Shown: positions 42,798-51,876, counted from the first letter of the stretch. The stretch: 64,000 nucleotides of DNA from Qipengyuania spongiae (GCF_026168555.1 NZ_CP092471.1:1002501-1066500), one strand, 5' to 3'. The notes: a model not told the origin generated them from the letters alone. A program made the numbers and translations.

Positions 42798-43387
42798 AGG
42801 TCGGCTGCCTTCATGCGGAAGATGGGCGTATGCGGTGCATAGCTTTCCATCTCCTGCAACAACGCGCTTAACGTGTCGGCAGCCAGAATAATCCCCTGAT
42901 GCGCCGGCCGGACGAAGCCGACCTCCGCCATGTGGCGGTTGAATGCGATCAGGTGGTCATAGAAACCGAAGGCGTTGAGAAGGCCGACCGGCTTGATGTG
43001 ATAACCGAGCTGTGCCCAGCTGACGGCCTCCCACAATTCGTCCATCGTGCCGACCCCGCCGGGAATGGTCACGAAGCCGTCGCTGAGGTCGGTGAACTTC
43101 TGCTTCCTCTCGTGCATTCCGCCGACGAGGTGGAGTTCGGTGCAATCGTGGTTGGCGACTTCGGAATTGGCGAGCGCGTCGGGGATCACGCCGATAACCT
43201 CGCCGCCCGCATCGAGCGCGCCCTTGGCGACCGCACCCATCAGGCCGAGCCTGCCGCCGCCATAGACGACGCCGATCCCGCGCTCCGCCAGCGTCACGCC
43301 GACCTCGCGCGCCAGCTCCATATAGCGCGGATCGGCCGGCGTCGCCGAGCCGCAATAGATCGCGAGACGCTTCATGCTCGAACTCAT
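42794..43387 (-). CDS. LOG family protein (cytokinin-activating phosphoribohydrolase type)
   Basis: This 197-residue protein has the family motif PGGVGTMDELWE and VVYGGGRLGLMGAVAKGA. It likely releases free cytokinin base from its 5'-monophosphate, or cleaves nucleotide monophosphates more generally. Rossmann-like start RLAIYCGSATPADP is typical. It lies between crtI and crtB, overlapping both by 4 nt (ATGA and TTGA), so its translation is tied to carotenoid synthesis. No link between LOG proteins and carotenoids is known to me. The context may only reflect co-transcription. Confidence 0.9.
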   Translation of the reverse strand: MSSSMKRLAIYCGSATPADPRYMELAREVGVTLAERGIGVVYGGGRLGLMGAVAKGALDAGGEVIGVIPDALANSEVANHDCTELHLVGGMHERKQKFTDLSDGFVTIPGGVGTMDELWEAVSWAQLGYHIKPVGLLNAFGFYDHLIAFNRHMAEVGFVRPAHQGIILAADTLSALLQEMESYAPHTPIFRMKAADL

Positions 43388-44940
43388 CGGGTCAGATCCT
43401 CGAGCATCAGGCCGGCAGTCGCCTTGGCGCTGCCGACCACGCCGGGAATTCCCGCGCCCGGATGGGTGCCCGCACCGACCAGGTAGAAGTTCTCGATCGT
43501 ATCGTCGCGATTATGGCCGCGGAACCAGGCGCTCTGGGTCAGCACCGGTTCGAGGCTGAAGGCGCTGCCCATATGGGCGTTCAGGTCCTGCGCGAAATCC
43601 TTGGGCGCGTAGTGGAACTTGGTCACGATGCGATCGTGCAGGCCGGGAATCAGCCGCTTCTCGATCTCGTCGAGAACGCGCTTTTCCAGGATCGGCCCCA
43701 TCTCGTCCCAGTCGACCGACAGCTTGCCCATATGCGCGACCGGGACCAGCGCGTAGAAGCTGCTCATCCCCTCGGGCGCGACCGAGGGATCGGTCACGCT
43801 GGGATGGTGGAGGTAGATCGAGAAGTCGGCCGGCAGCACGCCCTTGTCGTAAATGTCCTCCAGCAGCCCTTTGTAGCGCGGGCCGAACAGGATCATGTGG
43901 TGCGGAATGCCGGGCCATGCGCCCTCGACTCCGAAATGGATCACGAACAGGCTGGGGCTGAAGCTCTTGCGGCCAAGCGACTTGGCATAGCTCGCCCCTC
44001 GCTTGGTGCCCGAGAGCAGGTCGCGATAGGAATGCATGATGTCGGCATTGCTGGCGACCGCGTCGAACCGCGCCTTCCAGCCGCTTTCCGTCTCGACCTC
44101 GCTCGCGCGCTTGCCATAGGTGTGGACGCGCTTCACCGGATCGGCGAGGCGGATCGTGCCGCCCAGCCGCTCGAAATGGGTCACCATCGCGGCGATCAGG
44201 CGATTGGTCCCGCCCCTGGCCCACCACACGCCGCCATCCTTTTCGAGCTTGTGGATGAGCGCGTAAATCGCCGAGGTCTTCATCGGATTGCCGCCGACGA
44301 GCAGGGTGTGGAAGCTGAACGCCTCGCGCAGGCGCTCGTCCTCGATGAAATGGCTGACCATCGAATAGACGCTGCGCCACGCCTGCTGTTTCGCCAGCGC
44401 CGGTGCAGCCTTCAGCATCGACTTGAAGTCGAGGAAGGGCACATGGCCGAGCTCGACATAGCCCTTCTGATAGACCGCCGCCGAATAGTCGAGGAAGCGC
44501 TGGTATCCCGCGACGTCCGCCGGATTGAGGCGGGCGATCTCGTCGAACAGGTGCTGTTCGTCGTTCGAATAGTCGAACTGCGTCCCGTCCGGCCAGCTAA
44601 GGCGATAGAAGGGCATCACCGGCATCAGCTCGATATCGTCGGCCATGTCGTGGCCCGACAGCGCCCACAATTCGCGCAGGCAGTCTGGATCGGTGATGAC
44701 CGTGGGCCCGGCATCGAAGGTGAAGCCGTCCTTGTGCCAATAATAGGCCCGGCCGCCAGGCTTGTCGCGCCCCTCGATGATCGTGGTGGCGATCCCGGCG
44801 GATTGCAGGCGGATCGCAAGGGCGAGGCCTCCGAAACCCGAGCCGACCACGCAGGCAGTCTTGCCGGTGGACTGCCGGGCTGGCTGGCCGGTCTGCAATG
44901 GGTCGGTGCTGGTGGAAGCGAGCGTCGGTTCGGCGTTCAT
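43384..44940 (-). CDS. crtI: Phytoene desaturase (lycopene-forming)
   Basis: This 518-residue FAD enzyme introduces four double bases' worth of desaturation to turn phytoene into lycopene. TACVVGSGFGGLALAIRLQ is the FAD-binding GxGxxG motif. FDAGPTVITDPDCLRELW and the C-terminal LVGAGTHPGAGIPGVVGSAK are hallmark CrtI blocks. A longer open frame reaches 46209, but the first 400 residues there are an out-of-frame shadow of crtY. The ATG at 44940 follows the crtY stop with an ATGA overlap. It works with CrtB and CrtY of the same operon. Confidence 0.95.
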   Translation of the reverse strand: MNAEPTLASTSTDPLQTGQPARQSTGKTACVVGSGFGGLALAIRLQSAGIATTIIEGRDKPGGRAYYWHKDGFTFDAGPTVITDPDCLRELWALSGHDMADDIELMPVMPFYRLSWPDGTQFDYSNDEQHLFDEIARLNPADVAGYQRFLDYSAAVYQKGYVELGHVPFLDFKSMLKAAPALAKQQAWRSVYSMVSHFIEDERLREAFSFHTLLVGGNPMKTSAIYALIHKLEKDGGVWWARGGTNRLIAAMVTHFERLGGTIRLADPVKRVHTYGKRASEVETESGWKARFDAVASNADIMHSYRDLLSGTKRGASYAKSLGRKSFSPSLFVIHFGVEGAWPGIPHHMILFGPRYKGLLEDIYDKGVLPADFSIYLHHPSVTDPSVAPEGMSSFYALVPVAHMGKLSVDWDEMGPILEKRVLDEIEKRLIPGLHDRIVTKFHYAPKDFAQDLNAHMGSAFSLEPVLTQSAWFRGHNRDDTIENFYLVGAGTHPGAGIPGVVGSAKATAGLMLEDLTR

Positions 44941-46124
44941 CGTTCGTCTCCTTGGACCAGCGGCGCGCCTTTGCCAAGCAGCGCGCCCACGGCCCGCATC
45001 ACGGGTACGGGTGGTTTGCCCGCCAGCACCCGGACCATGTCGGCCGGTGTGGAGCGGGCGGCGTAGAAGCGCTCGATCAGAGGTTCGCGCAGACGATAGA
45101 AGCGCTCGAAGATGCGATAGCGTTCCTCCGGGCGCGCGGCGCCGAACAGCATCTTGCCGAGCAGGCGATAGAAACCGGTCGCGGACCAGTGCCGCTGCGC
45201 GCGCTCGGATAGGAAACGCGCGAGGGCAGGGCCGTCGCAATCTGCGGCGACGTCGGCGATGGCGAGCGCGTTGGCGACCGCGATCGGCACGGTATAGCTC
45301 GTCAGCGGATGGACGAAGCCGCCTCGCGCGCCGGCAAGCGCGACGCTCGGTACCTCGAGCGCGGCACGGTGGGCGTCGAAATCGCCGCCTGTGATGACGG
45401 GCAGCATCCCCGTTTCGGAGTGGATCACCTCGCCCTTCCAGCCCTTGCCGGAGACGTAGCCGGCGATGCGTCTTTCGAGCGCCGCGCGGTCTAGGCGAGG
45501 TGTATCCTGGTAATAGGTATCCTCGAGGAACAGCTCGGTCTCGCTCAGCGGCAACAAATACATGAAGCGATAGCCGCCGATCTGGTCGACCGTCGCATCC
45601 ATGATGACCGGGCGGGCGAGCCTGTGGGCGTGATGCACTCGCCAGGTCTGGCCGACGAAAGCCTGCCACCCGCCGGTGAGGTGGGGCGAGGGCGGCGCGG
45701 TGCGGCAATCGACGATCCGTGCGGCGGCGATCCGCTTGCCGCCGGCGATCTCGACCGCATCCGCGCTCAGCGAGGCCACCAGGCAGCCGGTGAGGATCGC
45801 GTCCTGAGGCAACAGACGGCGCAGCGTTGCATCGAAGTCGCGGCTGTCGAGCGAGCGGTAGTCGGCCTCCAGCCGCCTGGTATAGGAGGGGAAACGCACT
45901 TCGTTTCCGCCGTGCCACGTTTTGGCCGGAAAGGCGCCGAGCAGCGCGCCTGCCGCAGCGTCGATATCGCTGTCGAACCAGCTCCAGCGGTGGTTGCCGC
46001 CGAAGGTGTCGCCCGCTTCCACCAGTGCCACCCGCATGGCGGGATGCGCCCGGCGGACGGCCAGTGCGATCAGCCCTCCCGCCAGCCCGCCGCCGACGAT
46101 GGCGATGTCGTAGTGGCCGTTCAT
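44937..46124 (-). CDS. crtY: Lycopene beta-cyclase
   Basis: This 395-residue enzyme closes both ends of lycopene to beta-carotene. YDIAIVGGGLAGGLIALAVR is the dinucleotide-binding motif, and YRFMYLLPLSETELFLEDTYY and GGFVHPLTSYTVPIAVANA are typical CrtY-family blocks. It is first in the operon crtY-crtI-log-crtB, and all three junctions overlap by 4 nt. Its beta-carotene is the substrate for the Blh dioxygenase at 10990-11808. No crtE, crtZ or crtW lies in the window. ATG 46124 starts directly before the FAD motif. Confidence 0.92.
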   Translation of the reverse strand: MNGHYDIAIVGGGLAGGLIALAVRRAHPAMRVALVEAGDTFGGNHRWSWFDSDIDAAAGALLGAFPAKTWHGGNEVRFPSYTRRLEADYRSLDSRDFDATLRRLLPQDAILTGCLVASLSADAVEIAGGKRIAAARIVDCRTAPPSPHLTGGWQAFVGQTWRVHHAHRLARPVIMDATVDQIGGYRFMYLLPLSETELFLEDTYYQDTPRLDRAALERRIAGYVSGKGWKGEVIHSETGMLPVITGGDFDAHRAALEVPSVALAGARGGFVHPLTSYTVPIAVANALAIADVAADCDGPALARFLSERAQRHWSATGFYRLLGKMLFGAARPEERYRIFERFYRLREPLIERFYAARSTPADMVRVLAGKPPVPVMRAVGALLGKGAPLVQGDER

Positions 46125-46169
46125 CGCGATATGCCGTAGGCACAGCTGAGCGATGCCGCAATCTCCCGT

Positions 46170-46194
46170 GGAACAGGGTGCGCTTTCGCGGGTT
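46170..46194 (+). promoter_or_regulatory. EcfG-like promoter upstream of mipA
   Basis: GGAAC (46170-46174) and GTT (46192-46194) are separated by 17 nt, equal to GGAAC-N16-nGTT of the general-stress consensus. The base before GTT is G rather than C. The predicted transcript start lies about 20 nt before the ATG 46224. Confidence 0.5.
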
Positions 46195-46223
46195 CGAAAC
46201 TCGATTCAAATGAGGGAAATATC

Positions 46224-47081
46224 ATGATTCGTCGTCTTGCACTGGCCGCCGGTACCATTGCGCTCGCAACCCCCCTGGCCGCACAGGAAGCGCCGCCGGC
46301 CGGATCGGGAGACGTCTACGACGGCACTGTCTTCGATGGCGACTATCTGACGATCGGCGCCGGCGTCGCCTATCTTCCGAGCTACACCGGGTCCGACGAT
46401 TACGTGCTGACACCGTTCCCCGCTGTGCAGGGCTCGATCGCCGGGATCGACATCACCCCGCGCGCGGGCGGCGTCGCGCTTGACTTCATCCCCGATGCCG
46501 GAAGCGGACCCGATCTCGCGCTCGGCGTCGCCGCGCGCATCCGGCGTGACCGCGCGACACAGATCGAGGATCCCGTGGTGGCATCGCTCGGCGAACTGGA
46601 CACTGCGTTCGAAGTCGGCCCGAGCGCCGGGATTTCCTTCCCCGCCGTGCTCAACCCCTATGATAGCCTGAGCTTCAACGCCGACGTGCTGTGGGACGTG
46701 GCGGGCGCGCATGACGGCATGAGCATCACGCCCTCGGTCACCTATTTCACCCCGCTCTCGCGCGGGATCGCCGCCTCGCTGTCGGTCAGCGCCAATCACG
46801 TCGACGACGATTTCGCCGACTACTATTTTTCCGTGACGCCCGCCGCGAGCCTGACCAGCGGCCTCCCGGTCTACGATGCGGACAGCGGTTTTCGCGACGT
46901 CGGCGCCACCCTGTTCGTCGCCTACGATCTCGACGGCGACCTGACGAATGGCGGTTTCGCGATTGCCGGACTGGCCGGATATTCCAGCCTGCTCGGCGAT
47001 TTCAAGGAAACGCCCTTCACCAGCATTCGCGGCGATGCCGACCAGTATTTCGTCGGCCTTGGCCTCGGTTACACGTTCTAG
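46224..47081 (+). CDS. MipA/OmpV family outer membrane protein
   Basis: This 285-residue protein has a signal peptide (ALAAGTIALATPLAAQ) and many short amphipathic beta strands alternating with loops, ending GLGLGYTF with the terminal Phe common in outer-membrane barrels. GAGVAYLPSYTGSDDYVLTPFP is a MipA/OmpV hallmark. MipA tethers peptidoglycan enzymes in E. coli; many relatives have unknown roles, sometimes in antibiotic or salt response. GAGGGA is 6 nt before the ATG. It is divergent from the carotenoid operon. Confidence 0.88.
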   Translation: MIRRLALAAGTIALATPLAAQEAPPAGSGDVYDGTVFDGDYLTIGAGVAYLPSYTGSDDYVLTPFPAVQGSIAGIDITPRAGGVALDFIPDAGSGPDLALGVAARIRRDRATQIEDPVVASLGELDTAFEVGPSAGISFPAVLNPYDSLSFNADVLWDVAGAHDGMSITPSVTYFTPLSRGIAASLSVSANHVDDDFADYYFSVTPAASLTSGLPVYDADSGFRDVGATLFVAYDLDGDLTNGGFAIAGLAGYSSLLGDFKETPFTSIRGDADQYFVGLGLGYTF

Positions 47082-47093
47082 TCGTTCCTCCGG

Positions 47094-47129
47094 GCGCAAG
47101 CCGTCGGCTTTGTCGGCTGCGGCTTGCGC
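47094..47129 (+). terminator. Hairpin after mipA, possible terminator
   Basis: A perfect 10-bp inverted repeat, GCGCAAGCCG and CGGCTTGCGC, flanks a 16-nt loop 12 nt after the mipA stop. There is no T run after it, so it may act as a Rho-assisted terminator or mRNA stabiliser rather than as a classic intrinsic terminator. Confidence 0.4.
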
Positions 47130-47172
47130 TGGACCTTCGCCCGGCGCATGACCTGCGCCAGGAGGACCAGCC

Positions 47173-48459
47173 ATGAATCGCCCGCATCTTACCGCCCTTG
47201 CCGCACTGGTGACGGCCGCCGCCGCCCTGACCGCGGCGCCAGCCCTTGCCGACACCACCGTGATCCACGCAGGGGCCGTGCTGGCCGATGCCGAGAGCGA
47301 GCCGAGCGGGCCTTCGACCATCACTGTCACCGACGGGCGGATCGTTTCGGTTGCGCCCGGGTACGGTACCGCACCGGCCGGGGCCGAAATCATCGATCTG
47401 AAGACCAAGACCGTGGTTCCGGGGCTCGTCGATCTCCACGTCCACCTGACCGGCGATCCGGGCGGTGATTTCTGGCGCGAGGCGGTCGAGCCCGACGAAT
47501 GGGGCGTCGTCGTCGGTGCCAAGAATGCGCGGCTAACCGCGCTGGCCGGCTTCACCACCGTGCGCGAGGCGGGCAGCGCGCAGGAAACCGCCTTCTCCCT
47601 TCGACGCGGCACGGCCGAAGGCATGATCCCCGGCCCTCGCATCGTCGCCGCCGGTCCGCCGCTCGCCATCGTCGGCGGGCATGGCGACGTGTCCGGCTTC
47701 CGGCCGGAGATCAACCAGCTCCTGTCTTCGGGCTACACCTGCACCGGCGCGGTCGAATGTGTGGAGAAGGTGCGCCGCGCGAGCCAGAACGGGGCGGACG
47801 TGATCAAGATTACCGCGACCGGCGGCGTGCTCAGCCAGCAGGGCCGCGGGCTCGGCGCGCACTTCACCTCCGAAGAGATGGAAAGCATCGCCGACACGGC
47901 GCACTCGCTCGGCCTCAAGGTCATGGCCCATGCCCATGGCGCGCGGGGGATCGAAGCGGCGGCGCGCGCCGGAATCGATACGGTAGAGCACAGCACCTAT
48001 ATCGACGAGGCGGCGGCCGAGGCGATGAAGGACAACGGCACCGTTCTCATACCCACGCTGATGGCGTTCCAGGGTGTCACCGAAAGACTGGGTCAGGGTA
48101 TCTATACCCCGACAGTCGAGACCAAGATCCGCGAGGTCGCGGAAACCGCTAAGGTGTTCATGGGCCGGGCGCGCGAATGGGGCGTGCCGATCGCGTTCGG
48201 CACCGATGCGGGCGTGTTCGAACATGGCCGCAACGCGGAGGAATTCGCGCTGATGGTGGCGCAGGGCATGTCGAACCGCGACGCTTTTGCCTCCGCCACC
48301 ACGCGGGCGGCCGAGGTGCTGGAGATGGAGAACGAGATCGGGCGTATCGCGCCGGGCTATTCGGCCGACATCATCGCGGTCGAGGGCAATCCGCTGAGCG
48401 ATGTCACCGTGCTTGAAGGTGTCGACTGGGTGATGGTGCGCGGCCGGGTCATCGAATAG
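47173..48459 (+). CDS. Metal-dependent amidohydrolase, exported
   Basis: This 428-residue protein has a signal peptide (ALVTAAAALTAAPALA) and an amidohydrolase barrel. DLHVHL is the HxH metal motif after PGLV. Lys in DVIKITATGGV, His in HAHGARG, His in TVEHSTY and Asp in FGTDAGVF are the remaining metal ligands. The family includes imidazolonepropionase-like and Xaa-Pro dipeptidase-like hydrolases (Sgx9260/Cc type) acting on N-acyl or prolyl amino acids in the periplasm. SAG AQGAG-like residues give no more detail. It may be cotranscribed with the DUF2064 glycosyltransferase gene 28 nt downstream. Confidence 0.9.
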   Translation: MNRPHLTALAALVTAAAALTAAPALADTTVIHAGAVLADAESEPSGPSTITVTDGRIVSVAPGYGTAPAGAEIIDLKTKTVVPGLVDLHVHLTGDPGGDFWREAVEPDEWGVVVGAKNARLTALAGFTTVREAGSAQETAFSLRRGTAEGMIPGPRIVAAGPPLAIVGGHGDVSGFRPEINQLLSSGYTCTGAVECVEKVRRASQNGADVIKITATGGVLSQQGRGLGAHFTSEEMESIADTAHSLGLKVMAHAHGARGIEAAARAGIDTVEHSTYIDEAAAEAMKDNGTVLIPTLMAFQGVTERLGQGIYTPTVETKIREVAETAKVFMGRAREWGVPIAFGTDAGVFEHGRNAEEFALMVAQGMSNRDAFASATTRAAEVLEMENEIGRIAPGYSADIIAVEGNPLSDVTVLEGVDWVMVRGRVIE

Positions 48460-48487
48460 GCGCCGCCTTCTGCCCGCCGATCCCAGC

Positions 48488-49075
48488 GTGCCGCCCGAAC
48501 AGAGCCCCGCCCTCGCGATCTTCGCGCGCTGGCCCGAGCCGGGGGCCGCGAAGACGCGCCTGATCCCCGCGCTCGGTGCCGAGGGGGCGGCCGAGGTCTA
48601 TCGCCGGCTGCTGGCGCATACGATCGACGAGGCCCGGCATTGCGGCCTTCCTGTGGTCGTGCGGACGACCGGCGCGGATCCGGCACGCTTTCGTGCCGCT
48701 TTCGGCAGGGACATTGCCTGCGAAGATCAGGGCGAGGGCGATCTGGGTGAACGGCTCGCTCGCGTGCCGGCGCCTGCGATCATCATCGGCAGCGATTGTC
48801 CCGACTGCGACGCGTCGACCATGCGCCGGGCGGCCGAGGCCTTGCGGACCCATCCGGCGGTGATTGGCCCGGCCAGCGATGGCGGCTATTACCTGATCGG
48901 CCTCGCCGAAGCGCAGCCCGCCGTCTTCGCCGACATGGAGTGGAGCACCGAAACCGTGTTCGCCGAGACGATGCACCGCTTCGCCGCCGCCGGGATCGCC
49001 CCCCTCGTCCTGCCCCGGCTCGACGATATCGACACGCCGGAGGACCTGGCCCGCCATCCCGGCTTCGCCCCATGA
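48488..49075 (+). CDS. TIGR04282/DUF2064 family glycosyltransferase (arsenosugar-biosynthesis-associated)
   Basis: This 195-residue protein has a nucleotide-diphospho-sugar transferase fold. ARWPEPGAAKTRLIPALG is the N-terminal nucleotide-binding block, IIIGSDCPDCDAS holds the metal-binding DxD-like Asp, and GPASDGGYYLIGL is the family signature. TIGR04282 members occur with ArsM-containing clusters in marine bacteria and are named for arsenosugar biosynthesis, by association. The start is GTG 48488. The next glycosyltransferase starts 10 nt downstream. Confidence 0.85.
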   Translation: MPPEQSPALAIFARWPEPGAAKTRLIPALGAEGAAEVYRRLLAHTIDEARHCGLPVVVRTTGADPARFRAAFGRDIACEDQGEGDLGERLARVPAPAIIIGSDCPDCDASTMRRAAEALRTHPAVIGPASDGGYYLIGLAEAQPAVFADMEWSTETVFAETMHRFAAAGIAPLVLPRLDDIDTPEDLARHPGFAP

Positions 49076-49085
49076 GCGCCATCCC

Positions 49086-49808
49086 GTGAGCGTCACCATA
49101 CTTGTCCCCGTGCTGGATGAAGAACGCGCGCTGCCCGATCTCGTGGCGCGGCTGGCACGCCTCGATCCCGCGCCCGCACAGATCCTGTTGGTCGACGGCG
49201 AAAGCACCGATCGTTCGGTCGCGATCGCGCGTGAGGCGGGGTGGGACGTGATGATGGCGGAACGCGGCCGCGCGCGGCAGATCAACGCCGGGGTCGCCGC
49301 GGCGAAGGGGGACGTGGTCTGCGTGCTTCACGCCGACACCCTGCCGCCCGAGGACGCGGTGGCGGTGATCGAGCGAACGCTGGCCGATCCGCGCATTGCG
49401 CTCGCCAGCTTCACGCCCGTCATCGGCGGGCCGGGCGGCACGCGCTGGATCACCACCGCGCACAATCGGGCCAAGACCTGGTATGCGCCGCTGATAACCC
49501 GCCCCCATCTCTTCCTGCGCGGCGTGCGGCTCCTGTTCGGGGATCACGCCATGTTCTTCCGGCGCGCGGACTTCCTTGCCATCGGTGGCTGCACGCCGGG
49601 CGATGCGGTGATGGAAGAGGCCGATCTCTGCGTGAAATTCGCCCGCCTCGGCCGGATCCGCATGGTCCCCCGCCGCGTGGAGACATCCGACCGGCGCATC
49701 GCCGCATGGGGGCCGTGGAAGGCGAACTGGATCTATTTCAAGGTCGGAATGCTCTGGGCCCTCGGCCTGCGCCACCGCATGGCGCGCCATTATCCGGACG
49801 TGCGCTAG
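49086..49808 (+). CDS. TIGR04283 family glycosyltransferase (arsenosugar-biosynthesis-associated)
   Basis: This 240-residue GT-A family-2 glycosyltransferase has TILVPVLDEERALPDLVA, LLVDGESTDRSVAIAREAG and CVLHADTLPP, in which HAD replaces the common DxD. FGDHAMFFRRADFLAIGGC and EEADLCVKFARLG are acceptor-site blocks. The partner TIGR04282 gene lies directly upstream, and this pair is a known marker of arsenosugar-type clusters. The start is GTG 49086. Its stop overlaps the convergent epimerase stop as CTAG. Confidence 0.87.
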   Translation: MSVTILVPVLDEERALPDLVARLARLDPAPAQILLVDGESTDRSVAIAREAGWDVMMAERGRARQINAGVAAAKGDVVCVLHADTLPPEDAVAVIERTLADPRIALASFTPVIGGPGGTRWITTAHNRAKTWYAPLITRPHLFLRGVRLLFGDHAMFFRRADFLAIGGCTPGDAVMEEADLCVKFARLGRIRMVPRRVETSDRRIAAWGPWKANWIYFKVGMLWALGLRHRMARHYPDVR

Positions 49809-50824
49809 GCGGCTGGAAGGAAGCCGTCGGCGATGCAGAACTCGATCAGGCGGCGCAGATAGGGCGCCCCGGTCGGCGGGCAGGAGAGATCCGCAAGCAC
49901 ACGCAGATTGGTATCGTCGAAGCGGGGATCGCGCTGGAAATAGCTCGCATAGACCCCCGCCGTCCGCTCGTAGAGCCGCCTCTCGCGCGGCGGCAGGTTC
50001 CCCGGGTCGAACGCGTCGGGCGCGACCAGATCGGGGGCCTCGAATTGCGGCCAGGCGCCGATGCCGCTCGCGAAGTCCGCAACCGGGAGCGGATCGGCCG
50101 AGACGAGATGGTAGGTTTTGCCCGCCGCCGCCTCCATCCGTTCGGCGATGGCGACAATGCCCGAGGCGACATGGTCGATCGGCACGAAATCGAGTGTCGC
50201 ATCGGCGCGGGCGGGCATGTGGCGCACCAGCCCGCGGGCGATCATCCGGAAGGCGGCGTAGATCGTGTCGAACTGGCGGATGGTCCCGTCGGCATGGGTG
50301 CCGGTCACGACCGATGGCCGGGCGATGGCCCAGGTCAGCCCGCTGTCGCGCACCAGCCGCTCGGCCGCCGCCTTGCTCGCTTCGTAGCCATTGGCGAACC
50401 CGCCTTCGGGCAGCGGATCGGTCTCGAGCACCATGCCGCTCCGCTCGCCGCAGACATAGGCCGTCCCGATGTGCAGATAGGCCATGCCACCCGCCCGGGC
50501 GAGTGCCAGCGCATTGGCCGTGCCGCTGAAATTGACCGCCGCATATTCGCTGTTCGACAGGTCGAAGCGGACGCTGGCGGCGCAATGGATCAGCAGGTCG
50601 TGGCTGTTGGCCATGGTTTCGAACTGCGGCTGGTTCCAGCCGAAGCGGTGTTGCGCGACATCGCCGCGGATTGTCTCGGCCACTTGGACAGGCGAGCGAT
50701 CGTTGGCGCGGATTTCCGGGTTGCGATGGACGAGCGCTGTCACCCGGTGCCCCGCCGCGACAAGAAGCGCGCAGACTTCGCCGCCGATCAGGCCAGCGGC
50801 TCCGGTGACGAGGACTCTCAGCAA
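49805..50824 (-). CDS. NAD-dependent epimerase/dehydratase (extended SDR)
   Basis: This 339-residue SDR protein starts VLVTGAAGLIGGEVCALLVAAG with the GxxGxxG NAD motif. The catalytic Tyr-Lys pair is in NGYEASKAAAERLV, and IHCAASVRFDL and ARPSVVTG are typical blocks. It most resembles the fatty acyl-CoA reductase/male-sterility-like and sugar epimerase group. The TTG start at 50824 overlaps the arsM stop by 7 nt, so it is coupled to arsM. Its role could be in the arsenic pathway, although no function is proved. Confidence 0.82.
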   Translation of the reverse strand: MLRVLVTGAAGLIGGEVCALLVAAGHRVTALVHRNPEIRANDRSPVQVAETIRGDVAQHRFGWNQPQFETMANSHDLLIHCAASVRFDLSNSEYAAVNFSGTANALALARAGGMAYLHIGTAYVCGERSGMVLETDPLPEGGFANGYEASKAAAERLVRDSGLTWAIARPSVVTGTHADGTIRQFDTIYAAFRMIARGLVRHMPARADATLDFVPIDHVASGIVAIAERMEAAAGKTYHLVSADPLPVADFASGIGAWPQFEAPDLVAPDAFDPGNLPPRERRLYERTAGVYASYFQRDPRFDDTNLRVLADLSCPPTGAPYLRRLIEFCIADGFLPAA

Positions 50825-51876
50825 CAGGCGGCGGGCGCGGAGGCCGAGCTTTCGCCGCCCCCGGCGCCGAACGGCACGGCGACCCCGCAGTCGGGAAAGA
50901 CGCCGTAATGCGTCGAAAAATCGCCGAAGAAGTCGAAATGACCGGCAAAGCGCGTATCGGCCAGCATCTTCCAGCTGTTGCCGCAGATCGGGACCATGCG
51001 CCCCGCCTCGATCGCGTGATGGCCGTCGAGTTCGAACATCCGCTCCTCGCCCGGCATGGTGCCCCTGTAGCGCACGGCCTGCCCGTAATCCTCGCACTGG
51101 CTTTCGAGACCGGGCAGCTTGAACAGGCGATAGGTCGCCGAATGGAAGGCGATACCGTCGAGCTTCGCGGCGATCGCCTTGTCCTCGATCCCGAGCGGGC
51201 GACTGGTCACCAGGCGGGGATCGAGGAATCCCGCAGCCTTCGCCAGCGCAACGAAATCGCCCCAATAGAGCGCACCCGACAGGCACTCGCCGTGAAGCAC
51301 CGGATCGTCCAGCAGCTCGCGCGGCACGCGCCGTTCGGAATAGACGTCGGAAAAATAGAGCTCGCCGCCCTCTTTCAGCAGATCGTGGGCCGCGGCGAAC
51401 ACCGCCGCCTTGTCCGCCACCAGATTGATGACGCAATTGGAGACGATCACGTCGAACGATCCGGGGGCGAGGTCCAATTCGCCGAGCTTCTCGATATCGC
51501 CCTCGATGAAGCGGACGTTGGACTTCGCGTATCCGAAGCGCTCCCGATGCCATTCCTCGTGGTCGCGCGCGACGGCGAGCTGGGCGGGGGTGGCATCGAC
51601 GCCGGTCACCGATCCACTCTCGCCAACCATCTGCGCTAGGAGATAGGCGTCCTGCCCGCTGCCCGAACCGAGATCGAGGATGTGGCACCCCTCGATCCCC
51701 TGGGGCGAGACGAGGCCGCAGCCGTAATAGCGGGCCTTCACCTCCTCGTGCACATTATCGAGCGCGGCGACCACGCGCGGCGGCGGCGCTTCGAGCGTAC
51801 AGCACGCATCGGTCTTAAGATCGGCCGAGCCGGTCAGGACGCTGCCGTAGTAATCCTGCGAGTTCTGGAAGTTCAC
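50818..51876 (-). CDS. arsM: Arsenite S-adenosylmethionine methyltransferase
   Basis: This 352-residue enzyme methylates As(III) stepwise using SAM and thiols. CC at 25-26, Cys148 in SNCVINLV and Cys198 in HGECLSGALYW are the arsenic-binding cysteines of the family. ILDLGSGSGQDAYLLAQMVG is the SAM motif, and YYGCGLVSP precedes it. The protein ends AACC, as in many ArsM. The GTG start is at 51876. It is divergent from the flavoprotein gene with 72 nt between, and no ArsR-type operator was seen there. Methylarsenicals would be precursors for arsenosugars. Confidence 0.95.
   Translation of the reverse strand: MNFQNSQDYYGSVLTGSADLKTDACCTLEAPPPRVVAALDNVHEEVKARYYGCGLVSPQGIEGCHILDLGSGSGQDAYLLAQMVGESGSVTGVDATPAQLAVARDHEEWHRERFGYAKSNVRFIEGDIEKLGELDLAPGSFDVIVSNCVINLVADKAAVFAAAHDLLKEGGELYFSDVYSERRVPRELLDDPVLHGECLSGALYWGDFVALAKAAGFLDPRLVTSRPLGIEDKAIAAKLDGIAFHSATYRLFKLPGLESQCEDYGQAVRYRGTMPGEERMFELDGHHAIEAGRMVPICGNSWKMLADTRFAGHFDFFGDFSTHYGVFPDCGVAVPFGAGGGESSASAPAACC

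Noticed and set aside
43384..46209. A 941-residue open frame that would fuse sequence upstream of crtI to crtI
   Set aside because: The first 400 residues are an out-of-frame reading of crtY with Arg/Pro-rich composition. crtI starts at 44940.
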